From: Altererythrobacter sp. H2
Lineage (GTDB): Bacteria; Pseudomonadota; Alphaproteobacteria; Sphingomonadales; Sphingomonadaceae
Assembly (NCBI RefSeq): GCF_035319885.1
Contig: NZ_CP141285.1
Location: forward strand, 1,426,001 to 1,490,000
DNA length: 64,000 bases
Reading direction: 5' to 3'
The notes below the pieces were generated by a model. That model made no database searches and had not been told where the DNA came from. It was given only the letters and a program-made list of their open reading frames with translations. The first letter of the stretch is position 1. Each line of letters opens with the position of its first letter. Made by a program: the position numbers and the translations under genes. Below, piece after piece: positions 16,628 to 24,646 of this stretch.

Positions 16628-18064
16628 GTGGTTCAACTGCAAAACACCTATCCGCTCTACCTCAACAACAAGGCGGTGCAGCCGAACACCGATCTTGCGG
16701 TGACCGACAAGTTCACCGGCGAAGTCGCCTTCCGCACCGCGCTGGCGACACCGGATATCATCGACCAGGCGATTGCCGGCGCGGTGCGCGCGGCCGAGCC
16801 GATGGCGGAGATGGCCAGTTTCGAGCGGCAGGCGGTGCTCGATCATTGTGTGAAGCGGTTCCGCGAGCGGTTCGACGAGCTGGCCTGGTCGCTGTGCGTG
16901 GAAGCGGGCAAACCGCTGAACGATGCCGAAGGCGAGGTCACCCGGCTGATCGACACCTTCCGCATCGCGGCAGAGGAATCGACCCGTAATTACGGCGAAA
17001 TCCAGCCGCTCGACATATCCCCCCGCGCCAAGGGCTATTATTCGATGTGGAAGCGGGTGCCGATCGGCCCCTGCAGCTTCATCAGCCCGTTCAACTTTCC
17101 GCTCAACCTGGCGGCGCACAAGATTGCGCCCGCGATTGCCATCGGTTGTCCGTTCGTGATGAAGCCTGCCAGCCTGACCCCGCTAGGCGCGATCATCATG
17201 GGTGAGGTGCTGGCCGAAACTGATCTGCCCGAAGGCGCATTCAGCATCCTGCCTGCCAGCCGTGACGGGGCCGACCTGTTCACCACGGACGAGCGCCTGA
17301 AGCTCCTGAGCTTCACCGGCTCGCCCGGCGTCGGCTGGGACCTCAAGGCGCGCGCGGGCAAGAAGAAGGTCGTGCTCGAACTGGGCGGCAATGCGGCCGT
17401 GGTGGTCGACAAGGACGCCGACCTCGACCACGCGCTGGCGCGGATCGTGTTTGGCGCGTTCTACCAGTCCGGCCAGAGCTGCATCGGGGTGCAGCGGATC
17501 ATCGTTCATGCCGATATCTACGACCGGTTCCGTGACATGCTGGTGGCGAAGACGAAAACGCTCAAAGCAGGCGACCCCAAGGACCGCGAGACCTTCATCG
17601 GCCCGATGATTTCCGAGAAGGAAGCGGCGCGGCTGGACAAGTGGATCCAGGCTGCGGTCGCCGCCGGAGGCACGCTGCTGTGCGGCGGCAAGCGCGACGG
17701 CGCGATGCTGGAAGCGACGCTGCTGGAAAACGTGCCGCGTGATACTGACGCGGTGCGCGAGGAGGCGTTCGGCCCGCTCGCGATCCTGTCGAAGTTCACC
17801 GAATGGGATGCAGCCCTGGCCGAAGTCAATGACAGCAAGTTCGGGCTTCAGGCCGGCCTGTTCACCCGCGACCTGCACAAGGTGATGAAGGCGTGGGACA
17901 AGCTCGAGGTGGGCGGGGTGTGCGTCAACGACGTATCGAGCTTCCGGGTCGACAACATGCCTTACGGCGGGGTGAAGGATTCCGGCCTGGGGCGCGAGGG
18001 CGTGCGGTTCGCGATGGAAGACATGAGCGAGATCCGCAACCTGCTGATCCGGCTGGAGGGCTGA
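16628..18064 (+). CDS. NAD(P)-dependent aldehyde dehydrogenase
   Basis: Oxidises an aldehyde to the acid. The 478-residue product shows the ALDH superfamily features: FISPFNFPLNLAAHK, the Rossmann segment SFTGSPGVGWDLKARAGKKK, the general-base Glu in VLELGGNAAVVV, and the catalytic Cys in GQSCIGVQR. The C-terminal motif is EEAFGPLAIL. It starts with GTG 52 bp after the ThDP enzyme, so the two may be co-transcribed. The substrate cannot be read from sequence; NADP-dependent glyceraldehyde-3-phosphate or lactaldehyde-type dehydrogenases are the closest in style. Confidence 0.9.
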   Translation: MVQLQNTYPLYLNNKAVQPNTDLAVTDKFTGEVAFRTALATPDIIDQAIAGAVRAAEPMAEMASFERQAVLDHCVKRFRERFDELAWSLCVEAGKPLNDAEGEVTRLIDTFRIAAEESTRNYGEIQPLDISPRAKGYYSMWKRVPIGPCSFISPFNFPLNLAAHKIAPAIAIGCPFVMKPASLTPLGAIIMGEVLAETDLPEGAFSILPASRDGADLFTTDERLKLLSFTGSPGVGWDLKARAGKKKVVLELGGNAAVVVDKDADLDHALARIVFGAFYQSGQSCIGVQRIIVHADIYDRFRDMLVAKTKTLKAGDPKDRETFIGPMISEKEAARLDKWIQAAVAAGGTLLCGGKRDGAMLEATLLENVPRDTDAVREEAFGPLAILSKFTEWDAALAEVNDSKFGLQAGLFTRDLHKVMKAWDKLEVGGVCVNDVSSFRVDNMPYGGVKDSGLGREGVRFAMEDMSEIRNLLIRLEG

Positions 18065-18088
18065 ACGCGGCTATGGCCAGGCTGTGCC

Positions 18089-19840
18089 CTAGTTGATCTT
18101 GTAGCGGGCATTGATCGAGAAGCTGCTCCCGCCGGCCATGGCGCCTGAGGGCCGGATCCGGAAGTGCGTGATTGCCGGGTCACACCCGTCAACTGCGGGG
18201 GCTGGCGCGTAATCCCAGGTCGCCCCGAGGTCGTCGGAGAATTCCAGACTGTCTCCGCTGCTCATCAGCGAGGTGTAGCCGTACACCAGATTCGAAGGGG
18301 TGGTGCCGTCGGCGAAGGCCACCGGGCCGCTGCCGGGGGCCGTGATGTCCGTGACACACAGGGCGAGGCCTTCCGGGGTGCGATCGGTCACCACGAGACT
18401 GCTCGTGTCGATGTCGAAGTCATTCGGGTTCTCGACGGTAATGGCATATTCGATCAGCGCGCCAGGAAGGGCCTTGGCGTTGGCCTGCGGATTGATGAAA
18501 TCGTTCACTGCGGTGCTGGACTTGGTGACCGCCAGATCGATCAGCTCTGTCAGCTTGAATGTGGCTTGGGCGATGGGCGTGGTGGCCTGCCCGAAATAGC
18601 CCTGCGCGGAATTGACATAGGATCCCGCAGCAGTCGGGCGTGTAGCACTGTAGACCAGAGTGACTGAGCCGCCGCCTGGCAGGGCATAGCTTGAACCGGT
18701 CTTGCCCAGGAATGTCAGGGTTCCTGTCGCACCGGTGGCGGGCAGCGAGCTGGAATTGGCGGCCGTGACGGTACTGCCGCTGGCAAGCCCGACGTAGGTC
18801 ATGCCGGCCGGCAGCACGTCGACGATCCTGTCAAGCACGGTCGGATGGGGCGAGGGATTGCTGATGGTCACCGTATAGGTGAGATCGCCCGCCTCGTTGG
18901 TGAGCGCACCTGCGGGACTGACGGACTTGGTAATGGTGAAAGGGTTGGTCGCCCCGGGATAGACCATCGAGACACTGCCGGTACCGTCAAAGTTGCCGGT
19001 GTATTTCAGCTGAGTTCCCGAAGTCTGGTCGGCATAGGGGCGCGCGGTGGAGGATGTGCCCGCACACAGGTACTGGAAGCTGTAGCGCACGCCGATCGAG
19101 TAGTTGTTGCCGGCCTGCTTGTTGGGCTGGACAAAATAGAACCGGTTGACCGTGCCGACGGTGGCGGCATTGATATTGCTCGACATGATCCGGGATCCGA
19201 CCAGGCGGAAGCACGCTGCATTGAAGTTCTGTCCGCCGGACGGCTGGAGGTAGTATTCGTCCCCTGCGCCGCTGCCGCCGAAATCGTATTCCGTGTCGAA
19301 ATAGACCGTCTGGCCCACCACCGCGCCCGGGCCCAGGATCGCTGACTGGACGTTACCCCCGGCGTTGGCGCTGAGGGACTTCTTGATCGTCAGGTCGATG
19401 GTGCTGGACTGGGTGCCGAGGCTGGATGTGACCGTGGCAGCAATTGCGGCCGTTGCGTTGTCCGCGCAACCGTAGCCGATGAACCAGTAGACGCCGATGC
19501 TTTCACCGGCGCCCAGGGAGCCGATGGTCTGTGCCGCTCCTTGCCCGCCGGCAAGGTAGACATTGGCGCCGAACCCGCTCGCCGTTGCCACGATATTGCT
19601 GACCGTGGCGGATCCGGTGTTGGTAATCACCCCGCCAACATAGGCAGCGGTTGGGCCTTTGGCCGGGCACTGGTTTGAATCGATCAGCAAGTCCTGCCGG
19701 TTGGTGGCCGCATCGCCGGTCCGCAATTGCCACGTCAGCGCGGCGTGGGCTGGCGAGGCAAACATGACGCACAGGATCAGGAAAAATGCGTAGCAGCATC
19801 GCAAGGACTGAAGGCCGCCAATGTCTCGCGAATATGCCAT
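18089..19840 (-). CDS. Secreted DUF11-repeat protein
   Basis: A 583-residue exported protein: a signal peptide (hydrophobic CCYAFFLILCVMFASPAHA, cut before ALTWQL), then Thr/Ser/Gly-rich beta-sandwich repeats. Two DUF11-type modules are visible: about residues 300-415 (ITKSVSPAGALTNEAGDLTY) and about 435-583 (DLAVTKSSTAVNDF). These have the K.....G....Y.....N pattern that forms isopeptide-stabilised folds in some surface proteins. There is no anchor or C-terminal sorting signal. It is probably a surface or extracellular structural protein; the function is unknown. It converges on the aldehyde dehydrogenase. Confidence 0.8.
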   Translation of the reverse strand: MAYSRDIGGLQSLRCCYAFFLILCVMFASPAHAALTWQLRTGDAATNRQDLLIDSNQCPAKGPTAAYVGGVITNTGSATVSNIVATASGFGANVYLAGGQGAAQTIGSLGAGESIGVYWFIGYGCADNATAAIAATVTSSLGTQSSTIDLTIKKSLSANAGGNVQSAILGPGAVVGQTVYFDTEYDFGGSGAGDEYYLQPSGGQNFNAACFRLVGSRIMSSNINAATVGTVNRFYFVQPNKQAGNNYSIGVRYSFQYLCAGTSSTARPYADQTSGTQLKYTGNFDGTGSVSMVYPGATNPFTITKSVSPAGALTNEAGDLTYTVTISNPSPHPTVLDRIVDVLPAGMTYVGLASGSTVTAANSSSLPATGATGTLTFLGKTGSSYALPGGGSVTLVYSATRPTAAGSYVNSAQGYFGQATTPIAQATFKLTELIDLAVTKSSTAVNDFINPQANAKALPGALIEYAITVENPNDFDIDTSSLVVTDRTPEGLALCVTDITAPGSGPVAFADGTTPSNLVYGYTSLMSSGDSLEFSDDLGATWDYAPAPAVDGCDPAITHFRIRPSGAMAGGSSFSINARYKIN

Positions 19841-19880
19841 AATTCCGTCTCTGAACCGCGCATTGCGGGTAGACGGAATT
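19841..19880 (-). promoter_or_regulatory. Stem-loop overlapping the ribosome binding site of the DUF11 gene
   Basis: AATTCCGTCT (19841-19850) and AGACGGAATT (19871-19880) are perfect 10-bp inverted arms with a 20-nt loop, within which CCGC (19856-19859) and GCGG (19865-19868) can pair further. In the minus-strand mRNA the proximal arm is AGACGGAATT, directly before the ATG at 19840, so it contains the only Shine-Dalgarno-like sequence. Folding would hide the start site. It could alternatively be a protein operator. Confidence 0.55.
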
Positions 19881-19969
19881 GGTTAACGGCCCGTGCACTG
19901 TGGCAATTCCGGAAGGACCTGCGCCGCGCAGGGTGTTAACCATTCTGGCGGGCGGCGACCCCGATGGGA

Positions 19970-20326
19970 TCAGGTGTCCTCGACCAGCAGCAACTCGCAT
20001 TCCACCCGCAGGTTCGGCTTGGGCAGGAGAACGTGCTCCACCGCGCAGACAGTGGCATCAGCGACAAGCTGGCGGGGCAGGGTGAACTCGTGCTCTGGAA
20101 GCTCGGCGATCAGGTTTTCTCCCCCCGCTACGGCTGCGTCACCTGCAAACTCCAGCGTAACCCGGTGGCGCGCGCCGGCGAAGGTGACGCTGGCCCAGGC
20201 CCGTTCCTCGTGCGCCAGGACCACGCCGTGTCCGCCCGCCAGTGCAACCAGGGCTTCACGCAGGCGGTCGGCATCCGTGCGGCGGGCGCTGCGCGCGGGG
20301 CAGGGGGGTGTGGTATCAACGAACAT
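19970..20326 (-). CDS. Hypothetical protein, 118 residues
   Basis: I do not recognise a family. The product is soluble and mixed alpha/beta in character, with a Cys near position 9, no signal peptide and no membrane segment. Its coding character (strong third-position GC) and its 11-nt overlap with the upstream small gene ending at 20316 support translation as the second gene of a two-gene unit. The unit is divergent from the S24 repressor, which suggests control by that repressor. Confidence 0.6.
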   Translation of the reverse strand: MFVDTTPPCPARSARRTDADRLREALVALAGGHGVVLAHEERAWASVTFAGARHRVTLEFAGDAAVAGGENLIAELPEHEFTLPRQLVADATVCAVEHVLLPKPNLRVECELLLVEDT

Positions 20327-20525
20327 GGGTCTGCTCTCCTTCGCCGCAGCGGGCCGCCTCGTAGCCGGCGATAAAGCCCTTGATCCGCGCTTCGGTGCCG
20401 CCGCGCGGTTCGCGCCCCATCCTCAGATCGAGCACGAAGCGCGGATCGTGCGCGGCGAGGCGCCCGAACTTGGTCGCGGGCATCCCTGTCTGACGCAGGA
20501 ATTTCTCGATGGAGCGGATCAGCAT
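20316..20525 (-). CDS. Small basic protein, 69 residues, possibly DNA-binding
   Basis: Begins MLIRSIEKFLRQTGMPATKF. A helix, a turn around GMPATKFGRLAAHDPRF and a second helix from DLRMGREPRGGTEARIKGFI give a compact helix-turn-helix-like pattern seen in small sphingomonad proteins. No catalytic motif is visible. The open frame continues upstream through the divergent promoter region, so the ATG at 20525 is chosen. It overlaps the next gene by 11 nt. Confidence 0.6.
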   Translation of the reverse strand: MLIRSIEKFLRQTGMPATKFGRLAAHDPRFVLDLRMGREPRGGTEARIKGFIAGYEAARCGEGEQTHVR

Positions 20526-20603
20526 ACGGTCCCTTTCGCGCTTGGTTGCGGGCTGATCGGGCGACGGTCGAATCGCCCGATGCCGTATTGGTCGCGCGCG
20601 AAA

Positions 20604-20657
20604 TCCTACTTGTCTAGGAAAAATACATCCTCTATGTAGGAAATCCATCGACTAGGA
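20604..20657. promoter_or_regulatory. Operator cluster upstream of the S24 repressor
   Basis: Two dyads with TCCT/AGGA ends, TCCTACTTGTCTAGGA (20604-20619) and TCCTCTATGTAGGA (20628-20641), have centres 23 bp apart. A third, weaker one (TCCATCGACTAGGA, 20644-20657) overlaps the repressor's ribosome binding site. All three share the half-site TAGGA. They occupy the divergent region between the repressor and the two small genes and are the natural candidates for autoregulation. Confidence 0.6.
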
Positions 20658-20665
20658 GGACAGCC

Positions 20666-21334
20666 ATGTCGAACCCGAGAGATCGCCTGCTGGAACTGGC
20701 ACGCAGACAGGGCACCAGCCTTGCCAGCCTGTCTGAAATGATCGGACGCAACCCGACCTATCTGCAACAATTCATCCGCAAAGGCAGTCCGCGCAAGCTG
20801 GAGGAGCAGGATCGGCGGGTGCTCGCCGGGTTCTTCGGGGTGGACGAGGAAGAGCTGGGCGGCGGCGGAGCATCTGGTGCTGGCGGCGAGGAAAAATCCT
20901 ATGCGCCCCGCGCGCGCCTGCCGCTCGATGCCGCCTGGATTGACGTGCCCCGGCTGGCGCTGGCGGCGTCAGCCGGGCCGGGGGCGACGGTGGCGGAGGA
21001 AGAGCCGTTCGACGCCTTCCGCTTTTCGCGCCGCTGGCTGCGCGAGCAGGGGCTGGATGGCTCGATGCTGTCCGCCATCGCGGTCGAGGGCGATTCGATG
21101 GAGCCACTGCTGCGCGCAGGCGACGAAGTGCTGGTGGACCGCCGTCCGCAGCCGTTCCGCGATGGCATCCACGTGGTCCGCATGGGCGAGACCCTGCTGG
21201 TCAAGCGGGTGGCCGCGCAGGGCCGGGGGCGGTTCACCCTGCTCAGCCAGAACCTGGCCTACCCGCCGCAGGAGGTTTCTGCGGACGAGATCGAGATCGT
21301 CGGGCGGGTGGTGTGGAAGAGCGGGCGGATCTAG
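20666..21334 (+). CDS. HTH transcriptional repressor with S24 (LexA/CI-like) peptidase domain
   Basis: A 222-residue protein. An N-terminal helix-turn-helix (about residues 5-45) is followed by a Gly-rich linker and an S24 peptidase-like domain containing the catalytic dyad Ser144 (EGDSMEPLL) and Lys180 (LLVKRV). The SAGPG motif near residues 102-106 supplies an Ala-Gly pair that may be the self-cleavage site. It is not the canonical LexA (different N-terminus). The AGGAGG ribosome binding site is strong and overlaps a candidate operator. It likely represses itself and the divergent pair of small genes; an inducing signal such as RecA is inferred, not shown. Confidence 0.85.
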   Translation: MSNPRDRLLELARRQGTSLASLSEMIGRNPTYLQQFIRKGSPRKLEEQDRRVLAGFFGVDEEELGGGGASGAGGEEKSYAPRARLPLDAAWIDVPRLALAASAGPGATVAEEEPFDAFRFSRRWLREQGLDGSMLSAIAVEGDSMEPLLRAGDEVLVDRRPQPFRDGIHVVRMGETLLVKRVAAQGRGRFTLLSQNLAYPPQEVSADEIEIVGRVVWKSGRI

Positions 21335-22200
21335 TGCTGGTAGCCGAGCCCGGATTCCGGGGTCAGGACATGGTTGTCGACCCACAGGGCGGCTAAGTCC
21401 TGCGCCATCACGGTTCCGATCCGGCTGGCCGCAACCGGCAAGGCAAGATCGGCCGGGGCGGTGAACAGCAACTGGTAGTCATCGCCCCAGCGGACGCATT
21501 CGTCCAACCGCGCCGGGTCGGCCACCGGGAACGCCGCTCTGTCGAGCTGGAAGGTGGCATGGCTGGCCAGGGCCATGCGCCAGCAATCCAGCAGCAGGCC
21601 GTCCGACACGTCCATCATCGCCGTGACCACCGGAGCGAGTGCGCGGCCCTCGGCCAGCAAGGGAACCGGGCGGCGATAGGTCAGGCTGTCAGCGCCGGTG
21701 CCATCGCGCAGTGCCTCGAAGGCGAGCATCGCCGCACCGAGCGTGCCGGTGACGCAGATGGCATCGCCCGGCTGCGCGCCGCGCCGGTCGGGCACCGGAG
21801 TGTGCGTCGCCCGGCCGATCGCGGTCAGGCCGAAACTGCGCGGCCCTTGTCCCCGCACCGTGTCGCCGCCGAGCAGTGGCACAGGGAAGGCCTCGCACAC
21901 CTCGCGCAGGCCCTCGGCAAAGCGGGCATCGTCCTCGCCGAGCGAATAGCCCAGCAGCACCCCGAGCGGCTCCGCCCCCTTGGCTGCGAGATCCGACAGG
22001 TTCACCGCGACCAGCTTCCACGCGACATCGGTCATGTCCTGCCCGGGCAGGAAATGGGTGCCTTCCGCCATCATGTCATGGGTCAGGATCAGTGTTTCGC
22101 CACCGAGGGGCAGCACCGCACAGTCGTCTTCAAGATTGCGGGCAGCGGGGTGGCGGGCAATGCCGCGCAGCAGGTCGATGAAGGCGGCCTCGCCGCTCAG
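21331..22200 (-). CDS. thiL: Thiamine-monophosphate kinase, probable CTG start
   Basis: Phosphorylates thiamine monophosphate to thiamine diphosphate. The family core is clear: LEDDCAVLPLGG (metal/ATP-binding Asp pair), LTHDMMAEGTHFL, VAVNLSDLAAKGAEPLG, LLGGDTVRG, MMDVSDGLLLD and the C-terminal GDDYQLLF. The first ATG/GTG/TTG in frame (22116) would remove the essential DD segment. Upstream, the frame stays open to a CTG at 22200 that overlaps the nusB stop as CTGA and has GAGG 7 nt before it, giving 289 residues, the normal length. It forms a unit with hisG-hisD-nusB. Confidence 0.92.
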   Translation of the reverse strand: MSGEAAFIDLLRGIARHPAARNLEDDCAVLPLGGETLILTHDMMAEGTHFLPGQDMTDVAWKLVAVNLSDLAAKGAEPLGVLLGYSLGEDDARFAEGLREVCEAFPVPLLGGDTVRGQGPRSFGLTAIGRATHTPVPDRRGAQPGDAICVTGTLGAAMLAFEALRDGTGADSLTYRRPVPLLAEGRALAPVVTAMMDVSDGLLLDCWRMALASHATFQLDRAAFPVADPARLDECVRWGDDYQLLFTAPADLALPVAASRIGTVMAQDLAALWVDNHVLTPESGLGYQH

Positions 22201-22646
22201 GAGCGCACCTCTTTCGCCACGGCATCGAGCACACCGTTGACGAACTTGGCCTCGCGGTCATCGAAGAAGGCCTTGGCGACGTCGACATATTCGCTGATTG
22301 CGCTGCCCGTGGGCACGTCCGCCCGCGCCATCAGCTCGTAGGCACCGGCGCGCAGGATCTGGAGCATGGTCTTGTCGAGCCGGGCGACGGTCCAGCCATC
22401 GGCCAGCTTCGAGGCCACAACGCCGTCGATCTCGTCCCTCCGCGCGATCGTGCCGCGCACCAGGTCATCGAAAAACGCGACGTCCGCGTCGGCGTATTCG
22501 TCGCCTTCGATTTCCTGCCCGATGCGGTGCTGGTGGAACTCGTCGAGCAGGCGCACCACCACGGTCTGCTCCATGTGGTGCTGGTAGAGCGCCTGGACGG
22601 CGGCAAGGCGGGCAGCCGCGCGGGCTTGTGAACTGGAGCGGGACAT
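22197..22646 (-). CDS. nusB: Transcription antitermination factor NusB
   Basis: Binds boxA RNA with S10 for rRNA antitermination. The 149-residue all-helical product shows ARLAAVQALYQHHME near the N-terminus and ILRAGAYELMARADVPTGSAISEYVDVAKAF towards the C-terminus, both family hallmarks. It starts at the hisD stop (TGATG overlap) and its own stop overlaps the probable CTG start of thiL. Confidence 0.97.
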   Translation of the reverse strand: MSRSSSQARAAARLAAVQALYQHHMEQTVVVRLLDEFHQHRIGQEIEGDEYADADVAFFDDLVRGTIARRDEIDGVVASKLADGWTVARLDKTMLQILRAGAYELMARADVPTGSAISEYVDVAKAFFDDREAKFVNGVLDAVAKEVRS

Positions 22647-23932
22647 CAGAACCTCACATCGACCGAGCGGGCATGGGCGGGCAGCCCTTCCGCTTCGGCC
22701 ATGGCAACGGCGGCGGGGCCGATCGCGCGCAGCGCCGCCTCGTCAAGCTGGATGAAGCTGGTGCGCTTCATGAAATCGAGCACCGAGAGCCCGCTGGCAA
22801 AGCGCGCCCGCCGCCCGGTCGGCAGCACGTGGTTCGGCCCGGCCACATAATCACCGATGGCCTCGGGCGTGTGGCGGCCGAGGAATACGCTGCCTGCATG
22901 GCGGATCCCGGCGAACAGCGCCTCGGGATCGTCAGTGGCGATCTCGACGTGTTCGGCGGCAAGCCGGTTGGCGAGCGGCACGGCATCTTCCAGCCGCTCC
23001 ACCACGATCATTGCGCCGTGCGCATCCCAGCTGGCGCGGGCAACTTTCGCCGTATCCAGCCACGACAGTTGCAGGTCGATCGCGTCTTCGACCTGCCGGG
23101 CGAACCCGGTATCATCGGTGATCAGGATCGATTGCGAAGTCGGATCGTGTTCGGCCTGGCTGAGCAGGTCAGCGGCGATCCATTCAGGGTCGTTTTTCCC
23201 GTCCGCGATGACCAGGATCTCGCTCGGTCCGGCGACCATATCGATCCCGACCACGCCGTAAAGCTGGCGCTTGGCTTCCGCGACCCAGGCATTGCCCGGG
23301 CCGGTGACGACATCGACCGGCCGGATCCGGTCCGTGCCATAAGCCAGCGCGGCAATCGCCTGCGCTCCGCCGACGCGCCAGAATTCGTCCACCCCGGCAA
23401 TGTGCGCGGCGGCCATGACCAGCGGGTTGAGCACGCCCTTGGGCGAAGGGCTCACCACCACCAGCCGCTCGACCCCCGCCACCCGTGCAGGGATCGCGTT
23501 CATCAGCAGCGAAGAGGGGTAGGCCGCCCGCCCGCCCGGGACATAGAGCCCGGCCGCATCGACTGCGCTCCAGCGGGCACCCAGGCGCACCCCGGCCTCG
23601 TCGGTATAGTCGCGGTCATCGGGGCGCTGTGCGGCGTGGTAGGCGCGGATGCGGTCGGCCGCGAGTTCGAGCGCAGCGCGCAGCTCCGGGTTAAGATCTT
23701 CGTAGGCTTCAGCGCAGGCCTGCTTGCTGATGCACCAGTCCGCCTCGTCGGTCAGGGCGTGGCTGTCAAACCGTGCAGAGTACTCGACCAGCGCGGCATC
23801 CCCGCGCGCGCGGACTTCATGGATGATGCCGCGCACGTCATGCGCGACGTTGTCGTCGCTTTCACGGCGGGCGTTGACCAGCCGCTCGAACGCGGTGGGA
23901 AAACCGGGGTCGGAGGCGTTCAGCAGCCGCAT
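22646..23932 (-). CDS. hisD: Histidinol dehydrogenase
   Basis: Catalyses the last two oxidations to histidine. The 428-residue product has the signature block VDVVTGPGNAWVAEAKRQLYG near residue 215, GPSEILVIAD, the Zn-site segment SQAEHDPTSQSI, and the C-terminal VAGPNHVLPTGRRARFASGLSV. The start is the ATG at 23932, overlapping the hisG stop by 1 nt; the open frame continues upstream but inside hisG. Confidence 0.97.
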   Translation of the reverse strand: MRLLNASDPGFPTAFERLVNARRESDDNVAHDVRGIIHEVRARGDAALVEYSARFDSHALTDEADWCISKQACAEAYEDLNPELRAALELAADRIRAYHAAQRPDDRDYTDEAGVRLGARWSAVDAAGLYVPGGRAAYPSSLLMNAIPARVAGVERLVVVSPSPKGVLNPLVMAAAHIAGVDEFWRVGGAQAIAALAYGTDRIRPVDVVTGPGNAWVAEAKRQLYGVVGIDMVAGPSEILVIADGKNDPEWIAADLLSQAEHDPTSQSILITDDTGFARQVEDAIDLQLSWLDTAKVARASWDAHGAMIVVERLEDAVPLANRLAAEHVEIATDDPEALFAGIRHAGSVFLGRHTPEAIGDYVAGPNHVLPTGRRARFASGLSVLDFMKRTSFIQLDEAALRAIGPAAVAMAEAEGLPAHARSVDVRF

Positions 23933-24591
23933 CACGCCGCCTCCTGCCGCTGGGCCTGCGCGCGGAACGCATCGACCAGTGCGGCGACCCGCGGATCGGT
24001 CTTGAGTGCGGCGCGGTTGACGATCAGCCGCGCGGTAATGTCGAGGATGCGGCTGGTTTCGACCAGGCCATTGTCCTTCAGTGTCTGTCCGCTGGAGACG
24101 AGGTCGACGATCCGCCCGGCCAGCCCCAGCGCCGGGGCGATTTCCATCGCCCCGTTCAGCTTCACGCATTCCGCCTGCACGCCCATCCGCTCGAAATGGC
24201 GGCGGGTCAGGTTGGGATACTTGGTCGCCACCCGCAGGTGGCTGGCACGCACTTCGGAGCCGGTCCGGTCCGCCGGTTCCGCCACGGCCAGATGGCAGTG
24301 GCCGATATCGAGATCGACCGGGGCGTAGAGGTCCGAATAGTCGAACTCCTCGATCACGTCTGAGCCGACAATGCCGACCTGCGCCGCGCCGTGAGCGACA
24401 AAAGTCGCAACATCGAACGCCCGCACCCGGATCAGGCGCATGTCTGCCCGTGTGGTGGCGAAGGCCAGGCTGCGGTTGGCCTTGTCGTGAAAGCCATCTT
24501 CCGGCACCACACCGGCGCGCGCCATCAGCGGCAGCGCCTCGTCGAGGATACGGCCCTTGGGCACGGCAAAGATAAGCGGCGGGGTCGGCAT
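23932..24591 (-). CDS. hisG: ATP phosphoribosyltransferase, short form
   Basis: First step of histidine synthesis. The 219-residue product is the short HisG form, which lacks the C-terminal histidine-binding domain; short-form enzymes need the HisZ partner, which must lie outside this window. Motifs are [12 protein letters not shown] at the N-terminus, [11 protein letters not shown] near residue 78, and the PRPP-binding block [21 protein letters not shown]. It is divergent from and slightly separated (55 bp) from the DUF2332 gene. Confidence 0.96.
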   Translation of the reverse strand: MPTPPLIFAVPKGRILDEALPLMARAGVVPEDGFHDKANRSLAFATTRADMRLIRVRAFDVATFVAHGAAQVGIVGSDVIEEFDYSDLYAPVDLDIGHCHLAVAEPADRTGSEVRASHLRVATKYPNLTRRHFERMGVQAECVKLNGAMEIAPALGLAGRIVDLVSSGQTLKDNGLVETSRILDITARLIVNRAALKTDPRVAALVDAFRAQAQRQEAA

Positions 24592-24646
24592 GGTCGCGCA
24601 GATAGGCAGCGCCGGGGCAAAGGGCAATTGGAAAGGGGCAGGGGCG

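Noticed and set aside
20666-21334. Canonical LexA
   Set aside because: It has the S24 dyad but not the LexA N-terminal winged-helix sequence, and its candidate operators (TCCT/AGGA) differ from the GTTC-N7-GTTC LexA box seen at 2607.
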